This document shows, piece after piece, positions 20,065 through 29,369 of a DNA stretch of 64,000 bases. The translations under genes were made by a program, and so were the position numbers. The notes below the pieces were generated by a model. That model was not told the DNA's origin, searched no databases, and saw nothing but the letters and a program-made list of their open reading frames with translations. Within the stretch, counting starts at the first letter, position 1, and each line of letters starts with the position of its first letter. This stretch comes from Spirochaetota bacterium (GTDB lineage: Bacteria; Spirochaetota; Spirochaetia; Treponematales; UBA12059), in assembly GCA_026398615.1 (NCBI GenBank), contig JAPLSN010000043.1, forward strand, positions 1 through 64,000, read 5' to 3'.

Positions 20065-20997
20065 ATGACCGTACCAAACGACGTGGCGACGTTGCTGGCC
20101 GACGCTTACGACAAGCTCAAATCCGCCGACCTGCCGACGTCCATCAGGTTACTGGATACAGCCCTATCCGTCGATTTCGAGAACGAGGAGGTGCTTTTCG
20201 CCCTCACCTGCGCGCAATGGTGGCGAGAACGTTTCACCCGTACGGAATCGATGCATAATTCCTTTGAAAAAGCGGATTTCGTCCTTTCACAATGGAAATC
20301 GTTCCAGGCATTCCAGCGACGGACCCAGAATGCGTTTGAACCGGCCCGATATGCATTCAAGCGTTTCGTGTTCGGATCCGCGCTGGCCTGGTACGAAGCC
20401 GCGGCGCCGTGCGAGAACGTCGACGCGGAGACCGCGCTGAGGCTCGGACGCTGCCTCAAGGGCATGGGGGACTTCCGGAAAGCCGTGGAGCGCCTGGAGG
20501 CGGCGACGAACGCGAGGAAGGACGATCCCGAGACGCTCGCGGAACTGGCCGACACCTATGCCCTCGTGAACGAAACGAGGGTTTCGAAGGCGCTCTTCCG
20601 GGAAGCGTTTTTCATCAATCCACAGCGGGTGAACCTGGGATTCCTGGAGTCGACGATGATCGAAAGGCTCGTGGAAAGTGTGGCCGCTCAGGGGTTCAAC
20701 GGACCCGAACTCGCCGAGTGGCTACCGGTATATGGCTGTCTTTCGGGCGTGTTCAACGTCAAACGGGAATTGAAGGCCGCGGAAGTCGGCAGACTCAAGC
20801 AGTCGATTTATGAACTGGAGAACGAGGCCGGTGAAAACGCGGAGCGCAGGGGCGTCCTCGTGCCACGCCTCATGAACAAGTATTTCTGGCTCGTAGACCA
20901 CATGATCAACGTGAAGGAAGACCGTGCACGGATCGACGAGGTCCTGCTCAAGGTCCGGATCCTGGACCCGGGGATCTACAGGCAATACGTTTCTTGA
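20065..20997 (+). CDS. Helical repeat protein upstream of the GreA fusion, function unknown
   Basis: The 310-residue cytosolic product is helical and contains TPR-like units (ALRLGRCLKGMGDFRKAVER, ETLAELADTYALVNETRVSK). It has no signal peptide. Two starts are possible: the ATG at 20065, preceded at only two bases by GAAGG, or an in-frame TTG at 20047 without any ribosome-binding site; I use the ATG. It shares the strong promoter at 20003 with the GreA-fusion gene that follows 20 bases later, whose ribosome-binding site overlaps the end of this gene. I recall a conserved hypothetical gene in this position in Treponema but cannot confirm it here. The tight linkage suggests a transcription-related role, which is inference. 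Confidence 0.75.
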   Translation: MTVPNDVATLLADAYDKLKSADLPTSIRLLDTALSVDFENEEVLFALTCAQWWRERFTRTESMHNSFEKADFVLSQWKSFQAFQRRTQNAFEPARYAFKRFVFGSALAWYEAAAPCENVDAETALRLGRCLKGMGDFRKAVERLEAATNARKDDPETLAELADTYALVNETRVSKALFREAFFINPQRVNLGFLESTMIERLVESVAAQGFNGPELAEWLPVYGCLSGVFNVKRELKAAEVGRLKQSIYELENEAGENAERRGVLVPRLMNKYFWLVDHMINVKEDRARIDEVLLKVRILDPGIYRQYVS

Positions 20998-21017
20998 TCG
21001 AGGAAGGGGTTAACGAT

Positions 21018-23720
21018 ATGGCAGACATCGCTACCGAATCGACCGTCGCGAAAAGGCTTCGCGAGATGCTCAACGAGGAGAAATGGACGCGCGCGACCCT
21101 CGGCGCGTACAGCATCTCCAATCTCAAGGAACTCGACGCGCTCTTCCACGAAGCGTCCGGGTTGAAGGTGCTCGACGAAGTACGCGACGTCTGCGACGAA
21201 CACCTCGGGCATTCAAAGAACAGCATAATAGCGCTGTACCTGTCCGGCGTCATCGCCCTCGCGAGGCAGCAGATCGACGACTCCAACATGGTGTCGCTCA
21301 TCAACATCTTCGTCGACAACAAGAAATGGCAGATCGTCGAGTTCATATGCGAACGGATACTCGAGTTCGGCGAGAACCGCTACGCGCTCCAGAAACTGGC
21401 GGAATGCTACCAGAGCGAAGACCGGGACAACGACATGTACACCGTATGGGAACGTCTCATACGGATCGATTATGAAGAGGCCGATATCGTCAAGTTCCTC
21501 GCCGAAAAGGCGGAGAAGGACGGGAGGACCGACGACGCCAGGGAGTACTACCGCAAGGCGCTCCACCGCTACATCGGGAAGGGGCTCTTCACCAATGTAA
21601 AGGAAATCTGGAACAAACTCCTCGAATATTGCCCCGACGATATCGATTTCTTCCTTCACGTGCAGAGGAAGATCGCGAAGCAGATCAGCGAAGACAAGGC
21701 GGCCGGACTCCTCTTCGACCTCTACAAGCATTACAAGAGCATAGAAAGCTGGGATATCGCGATCGATATCCTCAAGGTCGTCATTTCCTACGATGAGAAG
21801 AATCCCCTTCCGCGGAAGGAAATCGTGGAGTGCTACCGGGGCAAGTTCGCTGGCCACTCGAACCTCGAGGAGTATATCCGCGTCTCCAATCTTTCCCAAT
21901 CCTACAGGAGCCTTTCCGAGGCGATCGGAGAATTCGAAAAGCACATCGCATTCGATGTAGGCAATTTCGTCTACCATCGCACGTGGAACATAGGAAGGAT
22001 AGCGGATATCCGGTCCGACGAGATCACGGTCGACTTCGCGAAGAATCGCGGTCACGTCATGGGATTGAAGATGGCCATCGACAGCCTCATCACCCTGAGC
22101 CGCGATCATATCTGGGTGCTCAAGGCCGTCTGGAGCAAGGAAAAGCTCCACGACAAGGTCGTTTCGGATCATGCATGGGTTCTCAAGACCGTCATCAAGA
22201 GTTTCGACAACTGCGCCGACCTCAAGAAAATCAAGGCTGAACTCGTCCCGTCGATCCTCACTGACCGCGAATGGACGGGCTGGAGCTCCAAGGCCCGGAA
22301 GGTTCTCAAGGAAGACCCGCTGTTCGGGAACGCCAAGGATGATATCAATTCCTTCATCGTGCGGGACCGGACCCTCTCCTTCGACGAGAAGACCTATAAC
22401 CATTTCAAGGCGGAGACAAATTTCTTCGCGCGGGTCTCGTGCATGCGCGATTTCATGGAAAAGGGCGATCCCGACAGCGACTACTTCGCCGAAATGCTCG
22501 CATTCTTCACCGGTTTCACGCGCATGACCTCGCAGATCAACGAGTACGTGGTCTCCGCCTACCTCCTCCTCAAGGAAATAGCCACCAAATATCCACACCT
22601 CAAGGCCAACCTGAGCATCTCCCTCCAGTTCGGTGACATCTTCAACGATATCGACGACGTCGTGGCTATCTACGACGGCATCCGCGATACCGAGCTGCGT
22701 CGCTACTTCCTCCAGCACATCCGCAACTTCGTTCCCGAATGGCCCGACGTGTATGCCCGGATCCTCCCGTATTCGCTCTCCCAGGCCATGCTCGAGATTC
22801 TTGCCGCCAATGGCCACATCGAAAAGCTCAAGGCGATGGTTCTCTCGATCGTCGAGAATTACCGCGACCACCGCGAAGCCTTCGTCTGGGTCGTCAAGAA
22901 CCTGTGGGGCGAAGTCTGGGTCAAGGAACTCGGGCTTTCCTATGAGAAGATCGTCATCACGATGCTCCATATCCTCGACATCTCGTTCAAGGAGATAGAG
23001 AACCACCGCGACACGACCGAGAATCGCAAGATCAACAAGCAGATACATAATCTCCTTTTCAAGGAAAACGCCCTCACGGATTTCCTGGCCGGTTCGGACC
23101 ACGACACCATCGAGCGTGTATACATGCTCCTCACGGACATCAAGGATCTCGATCCCGCCATCAAGATCCAGATGAAGAAGTACGTGATCGACCGCTTCCC
23201 CGATTTCAAGTTCTCGGGCGAAGAGGAGAAAACCGTGGTTTCGCGCGGCTTGATCGTCACGACCGAGAAATACTCCGAAAAGCAGAAACTCCTCCAGGAA
23301 ATCATGGAGGTCGACGTGCCTGCGAACCAGCGCGAAATCGCCTTTGCCCTGTCCCTGGGTGACCTACGGGAAAACGCCGAGTACAAGGCTGCCCGGGAAA
23401 AGCAGGATGAGCTCAACACGAAGGTCGGCAAACTCAAGAACGAGATAGAACGCGCTCAGATCTTCGACAAGTCCACTATTTCCACGTCCAAGGTCACGTT
23501 CGGAACGATGGTCACGCTGAAAAACGAGTTGATCGATACCGAAGAACGGTACACGATCCTCGGCCCCTGGGAGTCCGATCCCGCGAACAACATCATCTCC
23601 TACCTCTCGCCGCTCGGAAAGAAGCTGATCAACCACAAGGTCGGCGAACGCGTCGCGTTCGTGATTCACGAACGGAAGTTCCAGTATTCAGTGCTCAAAA
23701 TCGAGGCGGCGCAACTCTGA
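21018..23720 (+). CDS. greA: GreA/GreB-type transcription elongation factor with very long N-terminal repeat region
   Basis: Gre factors rescue backtracked RNA polymerase by stimulating transcript cleavage through an acidic coiled-coil tip. Normal GreA has about 160 residues; this protein has 900. The Gre module is the last 160 or so: ANQREIAFALSLGDLRENAE begins near residue 770, with the acidic tip GDLRENAEYKAAREKQ at about 780-795. The FKBP-like domain with SPLGKKLINHKVGERV near 867 closes the protein. The preceding 740 residues are alpha-helical TPR/HEAT-like repeats (NRYALQKLAECYQSEDRDND, WDIAIDILKVVISYDEKNP). The start has AGGAAGGGG at 21001-21009. A protein of this size with GreA at its end is, as I recall, characteristic of Treponema and relatives. 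The N-terminal part may recruit it to RNA polymerase or other partners; this is inference. Confidence 0.9.
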   Translation: MADIATESTVAKRLREMLNEEKWTRATLGAYSISNLKELDALFHEASGLKVLDEVRDVCDEHLGHSKNSIIALYLSGVIALARQQIDDSNMVSLINIFVDNKKWQIVEFICERILEFGENRYALQKLAECYQSEDRDNDMYTVWERLIRIDYEEADIVKFLAEKAEKDGRTDDAREYYRKALHRYIGKGLFTNVKEIWNKLLEYCPDDIDFFLHVQRKIAKQISEDKAAGLLFDLYKHYKSIESWDIAIDILKVVISYDEKNPLPRKEIVECYRGKFAGHSNLEEYIRVSNLSQSYRSLSEAIGEFEKHIAFDVGNFVYHRTWNIGRIADIRSDEITVDFAKNRGHVMGLKMAIDSLITLSRDHIWVLKAVWSKEKLHDKVVSDHAWVLKTVIKSFDNCADLKKIKAELVPSILTDREWTGWSSKARKVLKEDPLFGNAKDDINSFIVRDRTLSFDEKTYNHFKAETNFFARVSCMRDFMEKGDPDSDYFAEMLAFFTGFTRMTSQINEYVVSAYLLLKEIATKYPHLKANLSISLQFGDIFNDIDDVVAIYDGIRDTELRRYFLQHIRNFVPEWPDVYARILPYSLSQAMLEILAANGHIEKLKAMVLSIVENYRDHREAFVWVVKNLWGEVWVKELGLSYEKIVITMLHILDISFKEIENHRDTTENRKINKQIHNLLFKENALTDFLAGSDHDTIERVYMLLTDIKDLDPAIKIQMKKYVIDRFPDFKFSGEEEKTVVSRGLIVTTEKYSEKQKLLQEIMEVDVPANQREIAFALSLGDLRENAEYKAAREKQDELNTKVGKLKNEIERAQIFDKSTISTSKVTFGTMVTLKNELIDTEERYTILGPWESDPANNIISYLSPLGKKLINHKVGERVAFVIHERKFQYSVLKIEAAQL

Positions 23721-23780
23721 GGAAGGGCCGGGGATGATGAAGTCGATCGGTTTACCGAAATTCATCCAAGGGGCGAAAAA

Positions 23781-25535
23781 ATGAAAAAGGTGATTGCGAC
23801 GCTCCTGCTTGCCGCGGCACTCGGAACCGCTTCGTCGGAAGCGACCGACGCGCCCGTCGATCTCGTCGTGCTTCTCGATGTGTCCCAGAGCATGTACCCC
23901 TATTTCCAGGACGTCGTCGATTTCGTCGTAACGAAGGTCGCCAGCGATTATTTGCGTTTCGGCGACAACTTTCACCTGCTCACCTTCGCGGACGACATCC
24001 GGATCGAGATGGTACTGCAGGTCAAAACCGAGCAGGACGTAAAGAGCATCCTGGGCCGGCTTTTCCTACTGTATCCGCTCGGTCGCACCACGGATTTCGT
24101 CATGGCTCTCGGGAATCTGCGGCAATACCTTGCCGATCTCCCGACCGCAAGCAGGAAACTCGCCATCGTCGTGACCGACGGCTTCCACAATCCGGCGGAA
24201 TCCAGCCCCTACGCTTCGCTCGATGTCGAGCGCACCAAGGCCGAGATAGTGCGTTCCGCAGCCGGGATCAGGGAGAACGGATGGGAACTGAAAATCATCA
24301 GGATTCCCTTCGGGGCCGATAAACCCGCGGGCGCCGCGACAGCACCCGATTCCTCGGCCGGGCCGGAAACCGGCGCGACACCCGGCTCCGGTTCCTACCT
24401 GGACGATCTCGCCGGCGCGCTCGATGTCGACGTCACCGAGTTCGATCCCGCCGACAAGCAGTCCGCGGCAACCGAGGGGCTCGGCATTCCCGCCGTCCGT
24501 TTCCCTTCACCGCTCGGCGCCCGGGAATACGCGTTCTCCTTTCCGCTGGAAATCGACAATGTATCCACCTCAACCATGAGGCTCGAACTTGACCGGGTTC
24601 TGTTCGGGGGTAAGGATATCCTCGACAGGAATGTCTTCTTCGACCTGCCGCCCAAGCGATCCAAAACACTCCAGGTTCCGGTTATCGTCCCCGACTCTAC
24701 CGAACCCGGCGCGGCGAGCCTGGAGATAGAACTGGGATTCGCAGACGGCATCCGGGTGGCTCCACAATCCGGAGTACTCGAACTGACCCTGAAGCGCGGA
24801 GTGTTCTCCACGATCCTTAGTGTCGCTTCACGCGTGTGGGTATTTGCGATACTGCTCATCGCCGCGTTGGCCGCGATCCTCCTGTTCGCGCTTCTCGTCC
24901 GCGGCGCGCCCCGCGAAGCCGAAGCCGGCGTCGTCGGTGCGGTCCTGGATTCCCATGCAGCCGAACAGGCCGCGGCGATCAAGGCCGCGCCCACGGAAGG
25001 GATGGATTCCGGGCACGGGCAAAAAGCGGGATCGCGCGAAAAGGATGAGCACGCGGCAGAAACCCTCGCGTCGTACCGGCGACTGACTTCCCTTCGCCGG
25101 GAGCAGCTTTCCGCTCCGTCCGCCCCGGGATTCGCCTTCCAGCCAAGAATCAGAACTTCGTCGTCAATCCGCGTCGAACTCACCGTATCGGGCCAGACGA
25201 CGCTTGTAGGTCTGCGAAACATCAAGACCCTCCATGCCGGCTCAGTGAAAAGCATCGGGGGGGCCCGCAGCGATTTCCTCGTCTTCCTCGTACCCATGCC
25301 ACACCGCATCGCCGACATCCATTTTGACGGAGATGACCTGATACTGGTACCCACGCGCAGGGAACTGTTCCCGGATTATGATGCACCCATAGAGCATTGC
25401 ATGGAAACCGACATCACGTTCATCTCCAGGCATGGTTGGCCCATGGCATTGAGATTCTCGCGCTATGTTCCACCGACGGAAAAACTGAACTCCCTGCTGC
25501 ATTGCATAGAAACGCCTGGTCTCTACGAAGAGTGA
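23781..25535 (+). CDS. Membrane-anchored VWA-domain protein
   Basis: The 584-residue protein has a signal peptide (MKKVIATLLLAAALGTASSEA) and then a von Willebrand factor A domain. The metal-ion adhesion site is complete: DVSQS (Asp33, Ser35, Ser37), a Thr in GRTTDF near 101, and the Asp of VTDG near 131. A beta-rich region follows. One membrane span lies at about 350-372 (WVFAILLIAALAAILLFALLV). The C-terminal part of about 210 residues should be cytoplasmic and contains a strand-rich domain (IRVELTVSGQTTLVGLRNIK) with the flavour of an FHA-like sandwich, which I cannot confirm. AAGGGG precedes the start by eight bases. It converges on the HEAT-repeat gene. The partner protein of the VWA domain is unknown. 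Confidence 0.82.
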   Translation: MKKVIATLLLAAALGTASSEATDAPVDLVVLLDVSQSMYPYFQDVVDFVVTKVASDYLRFGDNFHLLTFADDIRIEMVLQVKTEQDVKSILGRLFLLYPLGRTTDFVMALGNLRQYLADLPTASRKLAIVVTDGFHNPAESSPYASLDVERTKAEIVRSAAGIRENGWELKIIRIPFGADKPAGAATAPDSSAGPETGATPGSGSYLDDLAGALDVDVTEFDPADKQSAATEGLGIPAVRFPSPLGAREYAFSFPLEIDNVSTSTMRLELDRVLFGGKDILDRNVFFDLPPKRSKTLQVPVIVPDSTEPGAASLEIELGFADGIRVAPQSGVLELTLKRGVFSTILSVASRVWVFAILLIAALAAILLFALLVRGAPREAEAGVVGAVLDSHAAEQAAAIKAAPTEGMDSGHGQKAGSREKDEHAAETLASYRRLTSLRREQLSAPSAPGFAFQPRIRTSSSIRVELTVSGQTTLVGLRNIKTLHAGSVKSIGGARSDFLVFLVPMPHRIADIHFDGDDLILVPTRRELFPDYDAPIEHCMETDITFISRHGWPMALRFSRYVPPTEKLNSLLHCIETPGLYEE

Positions 25536-25552
25536 AAAGGCCGGTTTGAGGC

Positions 25553-26923
25553 TTACTCCACGATATCGGCCTTTAACTGCGCCGCCCGTTTCCTCACGAC
25601 CTCGGAAGGATCCGATTCGGACAACGCGTTTACCCTGTCGAGGAGTGCGCGATTCCCGGTGCGTCGAATCCATTCGAGCGCGCCAAGTCGTATCGTAAAA
25701 TCCGGATGGGAGAGCAATCTTTCCACGTACGGAACTGCGGCATCGACATCGATCGCCACGATCTCCCTTGCGACCGCCTTGAAGAACGTCTGGTCTTTCT
25801 CGGAGATTGCGCTTTCGAGCGTTTCGCGCAACAAGCTCGCAGATGAGGAGTCGTTCCGCACGAGCAGGCCGAACGCCAGGGCCCTGAACGCGGTATCGTT
25901 CTTCTTGTCGGAAAGGAAGGCTCCAAGAAAATCGAACGATTCCCCTCCCCCGATCTCAGCGATAGCCTTCAAGGAAGCCTCCCGCACCGCGCGCTCGGGA
26001 TCTGACGCGGCCTTGTACTCGAGATTCGGTATGGCGGATCTCAGGCGTCTCTTCCCCGCTGTCCTGGCCGCGGCAATGCGGGTTTTGCCGAATGGGTCCC
26101 TCAGGCTTTCCACGACTGCCGCCTCGACGTCCTCCCCCTGGAACGCGTACAGCGCTTCCACGGCGGAAGTCCTCACGTTGGGATCGTCATCGAAGGCCGC
26201 CTTCAGAATCGCCGGCTTGGCCCGTTGGTCGCCGATGCTGGCCAGCGCGTCGCAGGCGCTCATCCGTAGAACCTTGCCGGTCGAACCGTCGTCGAGCAGT
26301 TTCCCGAGCCGCTCTACCGCTTCCGGGGCCTTGATGTCTCCAAGCGCACGGATGATCTCGATGCGCACGTTTTCAGCCCATTCGTCAGCGTCGTACATCG
26401 CGACGAGCCTGACGGCTTCGTCAGGCCCGCCGGCGGCGCCGAATATCCTGACGGCATGGCCGACATAGTCCTTCTCCGGAGCTTCGATGATCTCGGAGGC
26501 TTCACCCAGCGCGTTCCGCGCCTTGACCGCGATGAGGTAGGACAGCGCGGCCTTTACGGTTTCGGCCTGCAACCTGTCCCGTTCATCGACCACCGATACC
26601 GCTTTCTCCGAAGCACCCGGGAATTTGACGTCCCCGAAATACGAGAAAAGTTCCGAAAGGAGCTTCCGGCTCCTCGTCGCCTTGAGCAGGGCAAGGAGTT
26701 GTTCGTCGTAGCGTCCATCCTTCTCCGAGCGCAGGACCTTGAGGAGGTCGATGATCTCCGATTCAATACCGTAGGCGATCGTCTCACGGCGCTTCTTTTC
26801 GATTTCGGCCTTCTGGGGGTTGGATGGCGCCGGTTCCGCCTGCGGGAACAGGGAAGTCGTACTCAATGGCAGAACGAGCAGCAGGGCGGAAAGAACGGCG
26901 GCTTTGACCTTCGATGCTCTCAT
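25553..26923 (-). CDS. Exported HEAT-repeat protein
   Basis: The 456-residue protein has a signal peptide (MRASKVKAAVLSALLLVLPLS) followed by at least eight HEAT/PBS-lyase-type repeats. They are recognisable by units such as IEIIRALGDIKAPEAVERLGK, MSACDALASIGDQRAKPAIL, and ASLKAIAEIGGGESFDFLGA. Such repeats form an all-helical solenoid used for protein binding. The mature protein is expected in the periplasm. The start is fixed by AGGAGG nine bases upstream. It is the last gene of the long minus-strand block, 129 bases after tgt, and ends 17 bases from the convergent VWA gene. No enzymatic motif is seen. Confidence 0.85.
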   Translation of the reverse strand: MRASKVKAAVLSALLLVLPLSTTSLFPQAEPAPSNPQKAEIEKKRRETIAYGIESEIIDLLKVLRSEKDGRYDEQLLALLKATRSRKLLSELFSYFGDVKFPGASEKAVSVVDERDRLQAETVKAALSYLIAVKARNALGEASEIIEAPEKDYVGHAVRIFGAAGGPDEAVRLVAMYDADEWAENVRIEIIRALGDIKAPEAVERLGKLLDDGSTGKVLRMSACDALASIGDQRAKPAILKAAFDDDPNVRTSAVEALYAFQGEDVEAAVVESLRDPFGKTRIAAARTAGKRRLRSAIPNLEYKAASDPERAVREASLKAIAEIGGGESFDFLGAFLSDKKNDTAFRALAFGLLVRNDSSSASLLRETLESAISEKDQTFFKAVAREIVAIDVDAAVPYVERLLSHPDFTIRLGALEWIRRTGNRALLDRVNALSESDPSEVVRKRAAQLKADIVE

Positions 26924-27052
26924 CGCGGAAGCCTCCTGATTTTCATGTTCGGCCGGACCCGGCGCCCCCGGCCGCGCGAGCCGATCACGTGGACCCGCCG
27001 TATCCGTGGCGCCATGCGAGCGGGCTTCGCGCGCACGAGAGTGACAATGGAT

Positions 27053-28189
27053 TTACTCTGTGCGCGAATGGTACGCTGCGAGGAAATCCTTCCTGAATCG
27101 GTCGAATTCCCCACAATCGATACTATATCGGATTTTCAGGATCAGATCATGAAGGAATGCGAGATTATGGTACGTCGCGAGCATGGCGTAGAGGATTTCC
27201 TTTTCCTTGAAGAGATGCCGAAGGTACGAACGCGAGTACTCGCGGCAAACACGGCATCCGCATCCGGAATCCAATGGCGAAAAATCCTCGACGTACTTCG
27301 CGTTCTTGATGGTAATCGGACCGTGCGCGGTGAAGAGGAGTCCGTTCCTCGCCGTCCTCGTCGGAAAAACGCAATCGAACATGTCGATGCCAGCGGCCAC
27401 GGCCTCCAGGATATATTCGGGCGTTCCGATCCCCATGACGTAGCGCGGCTTGTCCTCTGGCAGGAGCGAAGAGGTGAATTCGAGGTATTCGCAGAAGACC
27501 TCGAAGGGTTCCCCGACCGACAACCCGCCGATGGCTATGCCGGGAAAATCGAAAGAGGAAATCTCCTGTGCACTCTGGGTCCTCAAGTTCCTGGAAAAAT
27601 TCCCCTGGACGATGCCGAACAAGCTGCCACGGAAATCTCCCCGGGCTGAAAGCCATCGATCCTTCGATTTTCTCGCCCACTCTGTGGTAAGCCTCGACGC
27701 CGACGAAGCCTCCTTCTCGGATACCCCGTATTCCGTACAGACGTCGAGCTGCATGAGCACGTCGCTTTTCAGCGCCATCTGTACATCGACGGCTTTTTCG
27801 GGACTCAGGAAGTGTTCGGAACCGTCGATATGGGACCGGAATTTGACGCCTTCGTCGGTGATCTTCCTGAAAGGCGCGAGCGAAAATACCTGGAACCCGC
27901 CCGAGTCGGTCAGGAAATTCCCCTTCCACCGGGTGAAACCATGCAGGCCACCGGCTTTCGCGATGAGTTCGTGCCCCGGGCGCAGGTAGAGGTGATAGGT
28001 GTTGGCGAGGATAATCTCGAAACCGATCTCTTCGAGAGTCTCCTTGCTCGCGGCTTTTACCGTCGCGTTCGTGCCTACCGGCATGAAAACCGGGGTCCTT
28101 ACCCTGCCGTGCGGGAGATCGATGAAGCCGGTTCGCGCGGCCGTCGTCGTATCGACTGCCGTTCTCGTGAATATCCTGTCCTGGGACAT
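27053..28189 (-). CDS. tgt: Queuine tRNA-ribosyltransferase (tRNA-guanine transglycosylase)
   Basis: Tgt exchanges guanine at position 34 of GUN-anticodon tRNAs for the queuosine precursor preQ1. The 378-residue protein has usual length. Visible motifs are GTNATVKA, the substrate loop DSGGFQVFSL (about 90-100), IGGLSVGEP, the catalytic FDCVFPTRTARNG, in which the nucleophilic Asp lies, and the zinc site CGCRVCREYSRSYLRHL with three Cys and a His. The start ATG at 28189 has GGGAGG at a good distance. It lies 49 bases after lptG in the same direction. Confidence 0.98.
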   Translation of the reverse strand: MSQDRIFTRTAVDTTTAARTGFIDLPHGRVRTPVFMPVGTNATVKAASKETLEEIGFEIILANTYHLYLRPGHELIAKAGGLHGFTRWKGNFLTDSGGFQVFSLAPFRKITDEGVKFRSHIDGSEHFLSPEKAVDVQMALKSDVLMQLDVCTEYGVSEKEASSASRLTTEWARKSKDRWLSARGDFRGSLFGIVQGNFSRNLRTQSAQEISSFDFPGIAIGGLSVGEPFEVFCEYLEFTSSLLPEDKPRYVMGIGTPEYILEAVAAGIDMFDCVFPTRTARNGLLFTAHGPITIKNAKYVEDFSPLDSGCGCRVCREYSRSYLRHLFKEKEILYAMLATYHNLAFLHDLILKIRYSIDCGEFDRFRKDFLAAYHSRTE

Positions 28190-28238
28190 CGGATCCTCCC
28201 TGGTCTGTCTTTCACGCCCGGAAGGACGGAATCAATCA

Positions 28239-29369
28239 TCACGTCCTCGTCGTCCAGATGAGAAATCCTCCGACGCCCATGAAAGCGGCGGCGGGGATAT
28301 AGGCGCCCAGTATTGGCGTAAGTGTCCCGTTCTTGGCAAGAAGCATGGTGACCATCTGGAGGACATAGTACAATGTGGCTGTCAACAGGCTCAGGAGCAG
28401 GCTTGTGAGCAGTACGTTCTTCCTGAACCTCCCGGCCGTGCCGACCGAGAGCAGCACGACGATGAACGGAGTCAGGGAAAAAGAGTAGCGCTTGTGGTAT
28501 TCAGCCATGACGCCTGAAAACGGCAGGCCGGAATTCTTCAGGGAATTGACGTAATCCAGGGCTTCGCCCGCATTCAACTCATCCATGTCCGCTTTCCGCG
28601 CTCGAAATGATTCGGGCAGTTCCGCCAGATCCTGCCGGAAAAACGCGCTTTCAAAACGATACCGCATTTCTCCGGTCGCTGCGTCGTACGAAAAAATTCT
28701 CGCGTTCTTGAAAGACCACACGCCGTCTTCCCACACGGCACGCAGCGCTTCGATCCGGGACAGGAACCGTCCTTTCGCATCCAGCTCTACGACTGAAGGT
28801 CCCGAAAGCGTCGACTGGCTGTCATCGTAGTAATCAGCGTGCCAGATCGTGTTTTTCCCTTTCCCGATCAAGGTGATTTCGGCGTTGCTGAGCGAGAGTT
28901 TCTGCCCCGTCAACTGCCGCAGGAGTCTGGTTCTCGTTTTCTGCGCGGGAATCACGACGCGATCATCCAGGTAGAAACCACCTATGGACAGCGCTGCCGC
29001 GAGAAACAGCAGCGGCAGCGCTGCGCCGTAGATCGAGATCCCCGAACCATACACGATAATGAGCTCGTTGTTGGCATACATTACGCCAAACACGTACGAC
29101 GCCGCAAACAGCGAGGATACCGGGAGCGCGAATGAAAGACACTTCGGGAGGTATAGCAACATGGAACGGAGCACAGTGAGCGGAGGAATGTCGTTGCCGA
29201 GATATTTGGCGATGTTCGCAAAAAGATCGACCAGCTCCAGTATGAACGCGAAAAATACCATGGCCCCGAGAAAGGCGGGTACGAATGATCGGGCCATCCT
29301 CGCCGCCAGGGTCAGGGGCAGCGTTGCGATGTACCGATGGAAACCCTCGAGCACCGGTTTTCTCACCAT
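28239..29369 (-). CDS. lptG: LptF/LptG family permease, second of the pair (LptG-like)
   Basis: LptF and LptG form the transmembrane part of the LptB2FG ABC exporter that lifts lipopolysaccharide from the inner membrane. The 376-residue protein has the family layout. Three N-terminal spans (FVPAFLGAMVFFAFILELVD; LLYLPKCLSFALPVSSLFA; LPLLFLAAALSIGGFYLDD) lead to a periplasmic beta-jellyroll of about 150 residues. Three C-terminal spans follow (FIVVLLSVGTAG and two more). The start overlaps the end of lptF by seven bases (ATGGTGA), so the pair is translationally coupled. Spirochaetes differ in whether they make LPS; the presence of this pair implies that this one exports LPS or a related glycolipid. 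Which member is F or G is judged from order only. Confidence 0.88.
   Translation of the reverse strand: MVRKPVLEGFHRYIATLPLTLAARMARSFVPAFLGAMVFFAFILELVDLFANIAKYLGNDIPPLTVLRSMLLYLPKCLSFALPVSSLFAASYVFGVMYANNELIIVYGSGISIYGAALPLLFLAAALSIGGFYLDDRVVIPAQKTRTRLLRQLTGQKLSLSNAEITLIGKGKNTIWHADYYDDSQSTLSGPSVVELDAKGRFLSRIEALRAVWEDGVWSFKNARIFSYDAATGEMRYRFESAFFRQDLAELPESFRARKADMDELNAGEALDYVNSLKNSGLPFSGVMAEYHKRYSFSLTPFIVVLLSVGTAGRFRKNVLLTSLLLSLLTATLYYVLQMVTMLLAKNGTLTPILGAYIPAAAFMGVGGFLIWTTRT

Noticed and set aside
21213-23102. A 629-residue minus-strand reading opposite the GreA fusion
   Set aside because: Its composition (Asp, Val, Leu, Glu and Arg runs) is typical of the reverse complement of a GC-rich helical gene. 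The plus-strand gene is supported by the Gre module.
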